Shown: piece by piece, positions 25,006 through 33,595 of the stretch
Position numbering within the stretch: position 1 is the stretch's first letter
Layout: each line of letters starts with the position of its first letter
Assembly (NCBI RefSeq): GCF_018531495.1
Contig: NZ_JAHDTI010000004.1
Span: forward strand, 310,001 to 374,000
Reading direction: 5' to 3'
DNA length: 64,000 nucleotides
Source of the DNA: Nonomuraea sediminis
GTDB taxonomy: Bacteria; Actinomycetota; Actinomycetes; Streptosporangiales; Streptosporangiaceae
The notes under the pieces: generated by a model
What the model was told of the DNA's origin: nothing
The model's input: only the letters and a program-made list of their open reading frames with translations
Database searches by the model: none
Program-made: the position numbers and the translations under genes

Positions 25006-26433
25006 TCAGCCTGAAAGATACGCCTCTCGCACGTTTCGCCTGCTCAGCTTGCCCGTCGGAGTGCGCGGCAGCGACCGGCGGTACTCGATGACCCGCGGGT
25101 GCTTGAGCCGCGCCAGCCGCGGCTCGCAGTGCCGCAGCAACTCGGCCGTCAGCTCGTCGCCGGGCGTGAACCCGTCGGCGGGCTGCACGAGCGCCACCAC
25201 CTTGTGCCCCCACTCGGGGTCGGGCACGCCGATCACCGCCACGTCGGCCACGGCCGGGTGCTCGAGCAGGGCCGCCTCGATCTCGGCGGGGTAGATGTTG
25301 ACCCCGCCGGAGATGATCAGGTCGGTCCGCCGGTCGAGCAGGAACAGGTATCCGTCGGAGTCCAGGTATCCGACGTCGCCCGGCGTGTAGGCCTGGCCCC
25401 GCATGGCGGCGGCGGTCTTGCCCGGGTCGCCGTGGTACTCGAAGCGGTTCACGCCGCCGATGTAGACCAGCCCGGGCTCGCCCCGCGGCACCTCCTCGCC
25501 GTCCTCACCGACGATCGTGAACGTCATGCCGTCCAGCGCCCGGCCGACCGTGCCCGGCCTGGCCAGCCACTCCTGCGAGGAGACCATGGTGGCCACGGCC
25601 GCCTCGGTGGAGCCGTAGTACTCCCACAGGACCGGGCCCAGCCAGTCGATCATCGCCTTCTTCGTGGCCGGCGGGCAGGGCGCCGCGCCGTGGTACAGGT
25701 GGGTGAGCGAGGACAGGTCGTACTTCTCCCGATCCGGTACGGCGAGCAGCCGGTGGAACATGGTGGGCACCATGAACGCGTTCGTCACCCGGTACCGCTC
25801 GATCAGCTCGAGGGTCCCCGCGGCGTCGAAGCGTTCCGGGGCCACCACGGAGTGGCCGAACTGCAGCGCCATCATGGCCTGGCCGTACGGGGCCGAGTGG
25901 TAGAGCTGTGAGCACACCAGGTGGACCCCGCCGAGCGGCAGCCCGAAGTGCTTCCAGCTCTTGCGCATCAGGATCGGGTACAGCTCCTCCGGCGTGAGAT
26001 CGAGCAGTCGCCTGCGCACGCCCTTCGGCCGCCCGGTGGTGCCCGAGGTGTAGAGCATCATCGACCCGGCCCTGCGCTGCTCGGGCGCGGTGTCCGGCTG
26101 CCCCTCCGCCAGGGCGGAGACGTCGTCGGGAGAGCGGACCACGACCCGGGCGCCGCAGTCGGCCACGATGTAGGCGATCTCGTCCTCGGTGAAGTGCCAG
26201 TTGACCGGCGTCAGGTACGCCCCGATCTGGTAGGTGGCGAGCATCATGGCCAGCATGCCGGCGCCGTTGTGGAGCACGGTCACGACGGCATCGCCGCGCT
26301 CTACGCCGCGGGCGCGCAGGCCGTGGGACACCTGGTTGACCCGGGCGAGCAGCTCCCCGTAGGTGATGCCGTCCGCGCCGAGCAGGGCGGGACGAGATTG
26401 ATCATCAGCCGCGATCTCGTAGAAGCCGCTCAT
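25006..26433 (-). CDS. Acyl-CoA synthetase (AMP-forming, FadD type)
   Basis: Activates a carboxylic acid to its CoA ester through an acyl-adenylate; 475 residues. The AMP-binding signature is MMLYTSGTTGRPKGVRRRLL. The A5 region is WEYYGSTEAAVATMV, the A7/A8 hinge is GDVGYLDSDGYLFLLDRRTDL then IISGGVNIYP, and the C-terminal lysine motif is TPTGKLSRR. It resembles actinobacterial FadD enzymes of the FadD17 kind, as does the gene at 44879. A KstR-like half-palindrome lies 16 bp upstream of the ATG. This supports a place in steroid or branched acyl catabolism, though the natural substrate is unknown. Confidence 0.92.
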   Translation of the reverse strand: MSGFYEIAADDQSRPALLGADGITYGELLARVNQVSHGLRARGVERGDAVVTVLHNGAGMLAMMLATYQIGAYLTPVNWHFTEDEIAYIVADCGARVVVRSPDDVSALAEGQPDTAPEQRRAGSMMLYTSGTTGRPKGVRRRLLDLTPEELYPILMRKSWKHFGLPLGGVHLVCSQLYHSAPYGQAMMALQFGHSVVAPERFDAAGTLELIERYRVTNAFMVPTMFHRLLAVPDREKYDLSSLTHLYHGAAPCPPATKKAMIDWLGPVLWEYYGSTEAAVATMVSSQEWLARPGTVGRALDGMTFTIVGEDGEEVPRGEPGLVYIGGVNRFEYHGDPGKTAAAMRGQAYTPGDVGYLDSDGYLFLLDRRTDLIISGGVNIYPAEIEAALLEHPAVADVAVIGVPDPEWGHKVVALVQPADGFTPGDELTAELLRHCEPRLARLKHPRVIEYRRSLPRTPTGKLSRRNVREAYLSG

Positions 26434-26448
26434 ATCTCGCGAGAGTAC

Positions 26449-26462
26449 AGAATCAGGTTCTA
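26449..26462. promoter_or_regulatory. KstR-like operator upstream of fadD
   Basis: AGAATCAGGTTCTA matches six of the eight fixed positions of TnnAACnnGTTnnA, with a perfect right half. It lies in the 80-bp divergent gap between fadD (start 26433) and the membrane protein at 26514, so it could govern either. Confidence 0.45.
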
Positions 26463-26513
26463 CTCCGTGAATAGCGGAAATATCCCCACCTGGAGTGACG
26501 TAGCCTCAAGGCC

Positions 26514-27404
26514 ATGGCGGACCCCGGCGAACACAGACCCACCTACGATGCTCCGACCATGCCATTCAGACAGGTCGCCCCGTCCGACAGCGAGCAGACC
26601 ACCAAGATCCCGCGTCCGTCCGCGCCGAGACCGCTGCCGACCCGGATGCCCCCGCCCAGGCAGGGGCTCCTCGCCCGCCTCGGCGACATCCCCATCAAGG
26701 TCGTGTACCTCGTCGCCGCGATCGTGGCGACCGTGCTCGCCGTACTGCTGGTGTTCTTGGTCTTCTCCGGTGACGTGCCCAAGCAGGCGCAGCAGGACCG
26801 GCCCAGCCAGATCGCCACGGCCCCGGCCACGCCGGCGCCCAAGCCGAGCGCGGCCTCGATCGCGCTGCCCGCGGTGCCGGAGTCGATGAAACTGGCCACG
26901 CTGCCGGGCAAGGCCACCGCGACCGCCGGCGTGATCGCCGACAGCGCGACGGGGCTGACCTATCCGCGCTTCGCCAAGCCGTGGCAGGCCCGCTCGTACC
27001 CGCCGTACTCGGTCGCGCAGCGGATCGGGAAGGTCGCCATCCCGTACACGGTGATCGCCTCGGCCATGGTGCCGGGGAACGAGGCGATCAAGAAGCCGTC
27101 CAAGGACGCCGACTACCGGGCCATCGCGGCGCGCGCGGTCAGGTGGACGATGCGCACGCAGTATCCGGCCGGCGCCACGCTCGCCTGGACCGGCTCGCAG
27201 AAGCTCGCGGCCGGCAAGGGCTGGCTGCTCGGCTACAAGGTCACCTTCACCTCGGGCGGCGCGCAGCACGTGGCCCAGGCCCTGATCGCGGTGGTCGAGG
27301 TCGGCAAGACCAAGCCCGCCATGCTCCTCGCCTCAATCCCCGACCCCAACAAGTCCCACTGGCCCGACCTGGCCGTCCTCGCCGCGGGGGTTCGGGCACT
27401 TTAG
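26514..27404 (+). CDS. Single-pass membrane protein of unknown function
   Basis: A 296-residue protein: a Pro/Thr-rich cytoplasmic N-terminus (about 65 residues), one TM helix (VVYLVAAIVATVLAVLLVFLV), an Ala/Pro linker, and an extracellular domain of about 175 residues. Landmarks in that domain are LTYPRFAKPWQARSYPPYS, RTQYPAGATLAWTGSQ and KSHWPDLAVL. The pattern is common among actinobacterial membrane-anchored proteins of unknown role. It is divergent from fadD. A dispersed repeat begins three bases after its stop. Confidence 0.82.
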   Translation: MADPGEHRPTYDAPTMPFRQVAPSDSEQTTKIPRPSAPRPLPTRMPPPRQGLLARLGDIPIKVVYLVAAIVATVLAVLLVFLVFSGDVPKQAQQDRPSQIATAPATPAPKPSAASIALPAVPESMKLATLPGKATATAGVIADSATGLTYPRFAKPWQARSYPPYSVAQRIGKVAIPYTVIASAMVPGNEAIKKPSKDADYRAIAARAVRWTMRTQYPAGATLAWTGSQKLAAGKGWLLGYKVTFTSGGAQHVAQALIAVVEVGKTKPAMLLASIPDPNKSHWPDLAVLAAGVRAL

Positions 27405-27406
27405 AT

Positions 27407-27507
27407 GTACGGCGGGCCGCCCCATCGGCCGCCCGCCGCACTTCGGCTGAGGGCCCGCGACCGGCGCTTCCGGCGAGTCGGTGACGGTTGCTCGCCGCCA
27501 CGGCGCA
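27407..27507 (+). repeat. Dispersed intergenic repeat, full copy
   Basis: Begins GTACGGCGGGCCGCC right after the stop of the membrane-protein gene and ends GCCGCCACGGCGC. It is the same element as 8421-8524 (opposite strand). Its position at a gene 3' end, with an internal GGCGGGC/GCCCGCC pairing, suggests a transcribed hairpin or terminator-like function. Confidence 0.75.
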
Positions 27508-27527
27508 CGGGAACCACCTGGAAGGGT

Positions 27528-27630
27528 GAGGCGGGAAGCGCCCGAGCCCTGGCGAGGTGGGAAGTGTGAGCCCCTGATGAGGCGGGAAGCGCCCAGGTTC
27601 TGGCGAGGTGGGAAGCATCCGAGTTCAGGC
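27528..27630 (+). repeat. Tandem repeat, four units of 25-26 bp
   Basis: Units start at 27528, 27554, 27579 and 27605, each beginning GAGGCGGGAAG or GAGGTGGGAAG and ending near CTGGC or CAGGC. Alternate units share C or T at the fifth base, so a 51-bp double unit may have duplicated. It is non-coding and lies between the dispersed repeat and the fadE34-like promoter. Confidence 0.75.
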
Positions 27631-27691
27631 TGGGTGGAGAGGTTTGTTCAAGTTTTCGAAGTGGGCTAGGCGACAGGGCAGAAGCATCCTC

Positions 27692-27706
27692 TAGAATATG
27701 GTTCTG
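27692..27706. promoter_or_regulatory. Weak KstR-like palindrome upstream of fused acyl-CoA dehydrogenase
   Basis: TAGAATATGGTTCTG has the TAGAA and GTTCT half-sites of the other operators in this window but with one extra base between them. It lies 27 bp upstream of the start codon at 27734. Confidence 0.3.
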
Positions 27707-27733
27707 GCATTGGACTCGGCTGGAGGATGAGCG

Positions 27734-29911
27734 ATGGCGATCGGGTTGAGCGAGGAGCACGAGGCGCTCCGCGAATCGGTGAGCGGCTGGGCGGAGCGGA
27801 ACGTCCCCGCCGAGCTGACGCGGTCCGGGGGCGACGAGCGTCCCGCGTTCTGGCCGGGCCTGGCAGAGCAGGGCCTGCTCGGCCTGCACCTGCCCGAGGA
27901 GTCCGGCGGCTCGGGCTACGGCCTGCTCGAGGCCGCGGTCGCCATCGAGGCGCTGGCCGAGCGGCTGGCCCCGGGCCCGTACGTGCCGACCGTGCTGGCG
28001 AGCGCCGTCATCCACGCCTCCAAGCGGCACGACCTGCTGCCCGCGCTGGCCGGCGGCGAGCGCACCGCCGCGCTGGCCCTGTCGGGCAACCTCACCGGCA
28101 CCCGCGGTGACGACGGCACGCTGGTCGTCGAGGGCACCGCAGAGCCCGTCCTGGGCGGTTCGCTGGCCGACCTGCTGGTCCTGCCGGTGACGACGAGCGA
28201 GGGCGAGGAGTGGGTGGCGATCGACGCCTCGGACGCCACGGTCACCAAGCTCGACTCGCTGGACCTGACCAGGCCGGTGGCCAGGGTGGAGCTGGCGGCG
28301 GTAGCCGTACCTGAGGAGCGGGTGCTCGACGGGGTCGAGGGTCCCGACGTGCTGAACCTGGCGGCCGTCCTGCTGGGCGCCGAGGCGGCCGGGATCGCGG
28401 CGTGGTGCGTGCGGGCGGCCTCCGACTACGCCAAGGTGCGGGTGCAGTTCGGGCGGCCGATCGGGCAGTTCCAGGGCATCAAGCACAAGCTGTCGCGCAT
28501 GCTGGTCGCGCTGGAGCAGGCTCGGGCGACGGTGTGGGACGCCACCCGGGCTGACGGGAAGGAGCTGGAGTTCGCGGCGGCGATCGCCGGGGTGATGGCG
28601 CCCGACGCGGCGGTGCGCTGCGCCAAGGACGCGATCCAGACCTTCGGCGGCATCGGCTACACCTTCGAGCACGACGCCCACCTGTACTTCCGCCGCGCGC
28701 TCACGCTGCGCGCGCTGCTCGGCTCGTCGGGGCAGTGGGCGGAGTCGGTGACCGGGCTGGCGCTCGGCGGCGTGTCCAGGGAGATGGAGATCGACCTGCC
28801 GGAGGACGCCGAGCCGCTGCGCGAGGCGATCCGCCAGGAGATCGCGGAGCTCGCCCGGCTGGAGGGCAAGGAGCGCAACCGCGCCCTGGCTGACCAGGGA
28901 TTCGTCATGCCGCACCTGCCCAAGCCGTGGGGCCGCGGCGCCAAGCCGCTCGAGCAGGTCCTGATCGCCCAGGAGCTGAGGGCGGCCAAGGTCCGCACGC
29001 CCAACATGATCATCGGCGCGTGGGTCGTCCCGTCGCTCGTCTCGTACGGCACGCCGGAGCAGCAGCAGCGTTTCCTGCCCAAGACGCTGAGCGGCGAGAT
29101 GATCTGGTGCCAGCTCTTCTCCGAGCCCGGCGCCGGCTCCGACCTGGCCTCGCTGCAGATGAAGGCGGAGCAGGTCGAGGGCGGCTGGAAGCTCAACGGC
29201 CAGAAGATCTGGACCTCGGTCGCGCACGTGGCCGAGTGGGGCATCTGCATCGCCCGCAACTCCAGCGAGGGCACCAAGCACGAGGGCATCACCTACTTCC
29301 TGGTCGACATGAAGTCGCCCGGCGTGACGGTCAGGCCGCTGACCGAGATGACCGGCGAGAACCTGTTCAACGAGGTCTTCATGGACGACGTGTTCGTCCC
29401 CGACGACCTGGTCGTGGGCGAGGTCGGCGACGGGTGGAAGGTGGCGCGCAACACGCTGTCCAACGAGCGGGTGTCGCTGTCGTCCGGCTCGGGCGGCACG
29501 GGCTCCTCGGTGCCGGACCTGCTCGGGCTGGTCTCGCGGCTGGGCAGGGAGCTCACGTCGGTCGAGCGGCACGCGCTGGCGGACGTGATCTGTGAGGGCC
29601 ACTCGATCAACGCGCTGTCGCTGCGGGTGACGCTCAAGCAGCTGGCCGGCTCGGAGCCGGGCGCGGACGCCTCGGTGCGCAAGCTGCTGTCGACCTCGCA
29701 CGCACAGCACGTGTCGGAGACCGCGGTGGACCTGCTCGGCTCGGCGGCCGTGGTGGCGGCCGACATGAAGCTGGGCGACGCCGGCTACTGGAACAGGGCC
29801 GTGCTGGCCACCAGGGCCATGACCATCTACGGCGGCACCACCGAGGTCCAGCTCAACATCATCGGCGAGCGGATGCTGGGCCTGCCCAGGGACCCCGAAC
29901 CCGGACGCTGA
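27734..29911 (+). CDS. Fused two-domain acyl-CoA dehydrogenase (FadE34-like)
   Basis: Flavin dehydrogenase introducing an alpha-beta double bond into an acyl-CoA. The 725 residues contain two complete acyl-CoA dehydrogenase modules (about 1-350 and 365-725). The first has FGRPIGQFQGIKHKLSRML and QTFGGIGYTFEHDAHLYFRR. The second has FSEPGAGSDLASLQMKAE, GQKIWTSVAHVAEWGI and IYGGTTEVQLNIIGERML. Mycobacterium FadE34, a fused enzyme of 711 residues, acts on the C5 side chain of the cholesterol-derived CoA ester, and length and organisation agree. A GGAGG site precedes ATG 27734. Substrate assignment is by analogy. Confidence 0.93.
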   Translation: MAIGLSEEHEALRESVSGWAERNVPAELTRSGGDERPAFWPGLAEQGLLGLHLPEESGGSGYGLLEAAVAIEALAERLAPGPYVPTVLASAVIHASKRHDLLPALAGGERTAALALSGNLTGTRGDDGTLVVEGTAEPVLGGSLADLLVLPVTTSEGEEWVAIDASDATVTKLDSLDLTRPVARVELAAVAVPEERVLDGVEGPDVLNLAAVLLGAEAAGIAAWCVRAASDYAKVRVQFGRPIGQFQGIKHKLSRMLVALEQARATVWDATRADGKELEFAAAIAGVMAPDAAVRCAKDAIQTFGGIGYTFEHDAHLYFRRALTLRALLGSSGQWAESVTGLALGGVSREMEIDLPEDAEPLREAIRQEIAELARLEGKERNRALADQGFVMPHLPKPWGRGAKPLEQVLIAQELRAAKVRTPNMIIGAWVVPSLVSYGTPEQQQRFLPKTLSGEMIWCQLFSEPGAGSDLASLQMKAEQVEGGWKLNGQKIWTSVAHVAEWGICIARNSSEGTKHEGITYFLVDMKSPGVTVRPLTEMTGENLFNEVFMDDVFVPDDLVVGEVGDGWKVARNTLSNERVSLSSGSGGTGSSVPDLLGLVSRLGRELTSVERHALADVICEGHSINALSLRVTLKQLAGSEPGADASVRKLLSTSHAQHVSETAVDLLGSAAVVAADMKLGDAGYWNRAVLATRAMTIYGGTTEVQLNIIGERMLGLPRDPEPGR

Positions 29912-29918
29912 GCAGGCG

Positions 29919-29946
29919 AGGGGCGTCTCCCGGCGGGAGGCGCCCT
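29919..29946. terminator. Bidirectional terminator hairpin between convergent genes
   Basis: AGGGGCGTCTCCC, a GGC loop and GGGAGGCGCCCTT form a stem of about 12 pairs with one G-T. It lies between the stop of the fused dehydrogenase (29911) and the stop of the convergent glycosyltransferase-like gene (29960). Confidence 0.65.
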
Positions 29947-29959
29947 TCCCTGCCGAGGG

Positions 29960-31768
29960 CTACGGCTGGACGGGTTGGAGCGGGGTGGGGACGGCGGTCT
30001 TGCTGGGGAGCGGGACGCCGACCTTGATCTCGCCGACGCACGCCGTCCGGCCGTCCACCGTGCGCAGCACCAGCTCCTTGCCGCTCGACTTGAGCGTGGC
30101 GAACGTCCACCCGAGGTCCTTTCCGGCTGCCACCCGGGTGCCGACGCCGCCCAGAGTCACCGAGAGCGTGGTGGGGGTGGGGTTGAGGTAGCTCACCTGC
30201 ACCGTCCACTCGCCGTTCGGCAGGGGCAGCGGGAGCGGGATGCGGGTGTCGGTGCCCTTGACCTGCAGGCAGCCGGGGCGCGGGATGGTCAGGCCCTCGA
30301 TGTTCACCGGCCGCAGGCGGCCCTGCTCGTCGAAGGCCAGCGGGTTGCGCACCGGGCCGGTGAGCTGCGTGGCCCAGGTGACCGGGTGCGTGGCGATCGG
30401 CGCGAGGAGTTTCGAGGCGCGCGCGTACTCGTAGAAGAAGATCGGGTAGGCGACCTTGGGCGGCACGTTCGTGTCCATGACGACCGCGTCCATCGGGGCC
30501 CGCGCGAGCGCCAGCCTGGCGGTCTCGATGTAGCTCTTGACGTTCCTGCCGAGCGGCAGCCTGCCGTACGCGACGACCGACCAGATCGAGCCGACCAGGA
30601 CGGCGGCGGCCAGCCCGAACCAGACCCTGCGCAGCGCGGGGAGCGGACGGCGCCACGGCTGTTCCTCGCCCTGGACGGGGATGAACGCCAGCCCGACGAC
30701 GATCGCCAGGACGGTCGCGGTGGAGGAGACGTAGCGCAGTTCGTAGCCGCCGACGTCCGGTCCGAGTTGCTGGATCCGCCCGATCAGCACCGGCACGACG
30801 TCGGCCAGCGCGAAGTAGCCGAGCAGCATCACCCACGCCAGCCAGGCCCGCCGCCGGTAGAAGACCGACACCGCGATCACCACGGCCGTCACCGCCAGCC
30901 CGGCCCACACCAGGGCGGACGGCGGCGCGGCGGTGGCGTAGTCGTCGCCGATCGGCCGCCACCGGTACGGTCCGCCGAGCGCCCCGGGCACCAGCGCGCC
31001 CGAAAGCAGCGTCCAGGCGAAGCGCGCGGTCACCTCCAGGCTCGGCAGCGACGGCTTGATCAGATCGTTGGTCAGCTGCACCGAGGTGAACAGCTGCCGG
31101 AAGAACACCACGGCGTACCCGGCCACGACCGCCAGGTACAGCGGCCAGGCCGTCCGCCGCGGCCGCAGCCAGCCCAGCGTCAGCACCACGGCCAGCACCA
31201 GGATGAACGGCGCCTTGACGAAGAACGCCATCCCGAACAGCGTCCAGGCCGCGGCCGCCAGCGCGTGCCTGCGGCGGCCCGTGCGGGTGTAGAGGACGTG
31301 CGAGCTGAGCGCCATCGGCAGCGCGATCTGGAACGGCAGCGTCTCGATCGCCACCGCCCACCACGACAGCGACGAGATCGTCAGCGGCGTGACCAGGTAC
31401 AGCCCGAGCGGCACCAGGATCGCGGGCCGCGCCCCGAACAGCAGCCGCAGCAGCCGTAGCAGGGCCAGGCAGGCCAGCGCCTGCAGCCCGATCACCACGA
31501 GGTGGGCCAGCACGTCGTTGTAGACGCCCATCCGCCCCATCGCCCACTGGATCGCGAACGGACCCGGCACCAGGTGGCCGTAGTCCACCCGCATCAGGTA
31601 GTCCCAGCTCAGGCTGTTCTCCAGGCCGCGGGTGATGAAGACGAAGTCGTCCTGCCTGAAGTAGGTCCTGCGGACGAGGTCGAACTTCCACGCCAGCTGT
31701 AAGGCGATCATCACGAGGGCGACACCGAGCACGATCTCGCCGTGCGCCCGCCTACCGCTTGTGGTCAC
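29960..31768 (-). CDS. GT-C-like polytopic membrane protein (putative glycosyltransferase)
   Basis: A 602-residue protein with about ten TM segments in the first 400 residues and an extracytoplasmic C-terminal domain. The first external loop carries YFRQDDFVFITRGLE (acidic pair at 40-41), the sort of acidic loop used by GT-C enzymes with lipid-linked sugar donors. The C-terminal 150 residues look beta-rich (WTVQVSYLNPTPTTLSVTL). Start is GTG 31768 with GGGAGG five bases upstream. Divergent from the next membrane protein by 38 bp. It borders the AftD-like envelope cluster; donor and acceptor are unknown. Confidence 0.82.
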   Translation of the reverse strand: MTTSGRRAHGEIVLGVALVMIALQLAWKFDLVRRTYFRQDDFVFITRGLENSLSWDYLMRVDYGHLVPGPFAIQWAMGRMGVYNDVLAHLVVIGLQALACLALLRLLRLLFGARPAILVPLGLYLVTPLTISSLSWWAVAIETLPFQIALPMALSSHVLYTRTGRRRHALAAAAWTLFGMAFFVKAPFILVLAVVLTLGWLRPRRTAWPLYLAVVAGYAVVFFRQLFTSVQLTNDLIKPSLPSLEVTARFAWTLLSGALVPGALGGPYRWRPIGDDYATAAPPSALVWAGLAVTAVVIAVSVFYRRRAWLAWVMLLGYFALADVVPVLIGRIQQLGPDVGGYELRYVSSTATVLAIVVGLAFIPVQGEEQPWRRPLPALRRVWFGLAAAVLVGSIWSVVAYGRLPLGRNVKSYIETARLALARAPMDAVVMDTNVPPKVAYPIFFYEYARASKLLAPIATHPVTWATQLTGPVRNPLAFDEQGRLRPVNIEGLTIPRPGCLQVKGTDTRIPLPLPLPNGEWTVQVSYLNPTPTTLSVTLGGVGTRVAAGKDLGWTFATLKSSGKELVLRTVDGRTACVGEIKVGVPLPSKTAVPTPLQPVQP

Positions 31769-31806
31769 CCGTGCCTCCCGAGGAGGACATTAGCCACAAT
31801 AGCTGG

Positions 31807-33345
31807 ATGCCGTCACTGACCCGAGTCGCACCCGTGCTGGGGCTGGCGCTCGGGCTGCTGGCGCTCGGGCCCGGCCTGGGGCGGGGGTTCGTCCTCCTCC
31901 AGGACATGGTCTTCGTGCCGTCGCCGGCGTTCTCCCCGTTCACGTTCGGGCTGGCGGGCGGGGCGGCCCGGGTGGTGCCCAGCGACGCCGTCGTCACCCT
32001 GCTGGCCCACGTGCTGCCCGCCGAGCTGGTGCAGAAGCTGCTGCTCCTGGCGATCTTCGTGCTGGGGTGCGCGGGGGCGGCCAGGCTCGGCGGCCTGGTC
32101 GCGGGCGCGTTCTACGTGTGGAACCCGTACGTGGCCGAGCGGCTGCTGATGGGGCAGTGGGCGCTGCTGCTCGGCTACGCGGGGCTGCCGTGGGTGGTGC
32201 ACGCGATGGTCCGCGGGCGGCGGCTGTGGGCGGCGCTGCTGCCGGCCGCCGTCGGCGGGTTCGCCGCCATGCTGATCACCGGTCTCACGGCTGTGCCGCT
32301 CATCGGGATGTACGGCAGGGCCGTCCGTGACCGCTGGCGTGGCGCGCTGGTCGTGGTGGGGCTGCTGGTGGCCTTCAGCCTGCCGTGGCTGGTGCCCACG
32401 GCGCTGCGGCCCGAGGGGCTGACCGGGGATCCCGCCGGGGTGGACGCGTTCGCCGCCCGGCCGGACGGGCCGCTCGGGGTCGTGGCGAGCCTGCTGTCGC
32501 TGGGCGGGATCTGGAACGCCTACGCGGTGCCCGAGGGGTTCGGCTCGGTGGTCGGTTCCGTGGCGCGGCTGGCCGTCGCGGTGGCGGGGATCGCCGGGTT
32601 CTGGCTGGCGCGGCGCGACCTGCCCTACGCCAGGGGCCTGGGAGTTGCGGCGGCCCTCGGGTTCGCGATCGCGTGCCTGGGGGTGACCGAGCCGGGGCGG
32701 GACGCGCTCAGGTGGCTGGTCGGGGCGTGGGGCGGGTTCGCGGTGGTGCGGGATGCGCAGCAGTTCCTGGCTCCGCTCGCCCTGCTCGCGGCCGTGGGGC
32801 TGGGACAGCTCACGGCGAGGGTGCCGGGGCGGGGCTGGGTGGCGGCGCTGGTGGTCGTGCCCGTGCTGGTGCTGCCGACGATGGCCTGGGGGCTGGCGGG
32901 GCGGCTGGCGGCCGTGCCGTATCCGGACAGCTGGGAGCGGGCGCGGGCGGTCATCGCGCGGGACGGCGAGCCGGGCGACGTGCTGGTGCTGCCGTTCGAG
33001 TCCTACCGCAGGTTCGGCTGGAACGGCGGGCGGGCGGTGCTGGATCCGGCGCAGCGGTTCTTCGCCACGCCGGGGCGGCGGGTGGTCGCGAGCGACGTCA
33101 TGCGGGTGGGTTCGGCGCGCGTCGGGAGCGAGGATCCGCGGGCAAGAAAAGTAGAACACGTACTAGAAGGGGTCTCACCGGACCTTGCCGCAGCGGGGTT
33201 TCGGTATGTCCTAGTCGATGCCGGTACCCCCGAGGAGCTTCAGACCTTCACGCAATGGTTGAAGGGTGCACAACCCGTGGTGGACGCCGCTGAGCTGCGA
33301 CTGTACCGGCTGGCGGGGCCGGTCGCCCGGGTATCATCCGAATAA
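31807..33345 (+). CDS. Polytopic membrane protein of the AftD-locus type (putative GT-C)
   Basis: A 512-residue protein with about ten TM helices and a short extracellular C-terminus. Typical segments are YVWNPYVAERLLMGQWALLLG and VVRDAQQFLAPLALLAAVGLG. By position and topology it resembles the membrane protein of the mycobacterial Rv0226c locus; catalytic residues are not evident. ATG 31807 is preferred to an upstream in-frame ATG that would overlap the divergent gene. Codon use changes near 33145-33170 to AGA, AAA, GTA and CTA, where a KstR-like palindrome is embedded. Confidence 0.83.
   Translation: MPSLTRVAPVLGLALGLLALGPGLGRGFVLLQDMVFVPSPAFSPFTFGLAGGAARVVPSDAVVTLLAHVLPAELVQKLLLLAIFVLGCAGAARLGGLVAGAFYVWNPYVAERLLMGQWALLLGYAGLPWVVHAMVRGRRLWAALLPAAVGGFAAMLITGLTAVPLIGMYGRAVRDRWRGALVVVGLLVAFSLPWLVPTALRPEGLTGDPAGVDAFAARPDGPLGVVASLLSLGGIWNAYAVPEGFGSVVGSVARLAVAVAGIAGFWLARRDLPYARGLGVAAALGFAIACLGVTEPGRDALRWLVGAWGGFAVVRDAQQFLAPLALLAAVGLGQLTARVPGRGWVAALVVVPVLVLPTMAWGLAGRLAAVPYPDSWERARAVIARDGEPGDVLVLPFESYRRFGWNGGRAVLDPAQRFFATPGRRVVASDVMRVGSARVGSEDPRARKVEHVLEGVSPDLAAAGFRYVLVDAGTPEELQTFTQWLKGAQPVVDAAELRLYRLAGPVARVSSE
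33152..33165. promoter_or_regulatory. KstR-like palindrome inside a coding region
   Basis: TAGAACACGTACTA matches seven of eight fixed positions of TnnAACnnGTTnnA. It falls within the last 65 codons of the upstream gene, in a local stretch of rare A/T-ending codons. It lies about 285 bp upstream of the DUF2613 gene. Confidence 0.45.
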
Positions 33346-33397
33346 GTCCACTGATCAGCGGATTTATTAAGATTTCGTTGAGCTACTTCCGAGTAGC

Positions 33398-33411
33398 AAG
33401 AATTGGTTCTA
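33398..33411. promoter_or_regulatory. KstR-like operator upstream of DUF2613 gene
   Basis: AAGAATTGGTTCTA (six of eight fixed positions, strong right half) lies in the 104-bp gap after the membrane protein, 38 bp upstream of GTG 33450. The surrounding AT-rich stretch (GATTTATTAAGATTT at 33361-33375) is compatible with a promoter. Confidence 0.45.
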
Positions 33412-33449
33412 GGTTAGGTGGGGCCCCCAGCTCGAGGAGGAACCCTCCC

Positions 33450-33584
33450 GTGATCAAGATTCTGCTAGCCGCGATCATCGGCATTGCCGTGGCAGCCTTG
33501 GTGACCACGGTCACGACAGTCTCTTTCACCGGCGCCACCGCGACACCCGTCAACAAGCCGCTGTACAACTACGGCGACCGGTAA
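33450..33584 (+). CDS. DUF2613 small membrane/exported protein
   Basis: A 44-residue product starting at GTG 33450, with GAGGAGG nine bases upstream. An uncleaved signal or TM helix (ILLAAIIGIAVAALVTTVTTV) is followed by a short tail SFTGATATPVNKPLYNYGDR. This fits the DUF2613 family, whose mycobacterial member Rv0236A sits beside aftD, as here. The excellent ribosome site and conserved context argue for a real gene. Function unknown; a small partner of the AftD-like enzyme is plausible. The 33378 start often predicted lacks a site. Confidence 0.85.
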   Translation: MIKILLAAIIGIAVAALVTTVTTVSFTGATATPVNKPLYNYGDR

Positions 33585-33595
33585 CCGGCTCTGCC

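Noticed and set aside
27528..27630. CRISPR array
   Set aside because: The units are directly adjacent without spacers and are degenerate; they form a simple tandem repeat.
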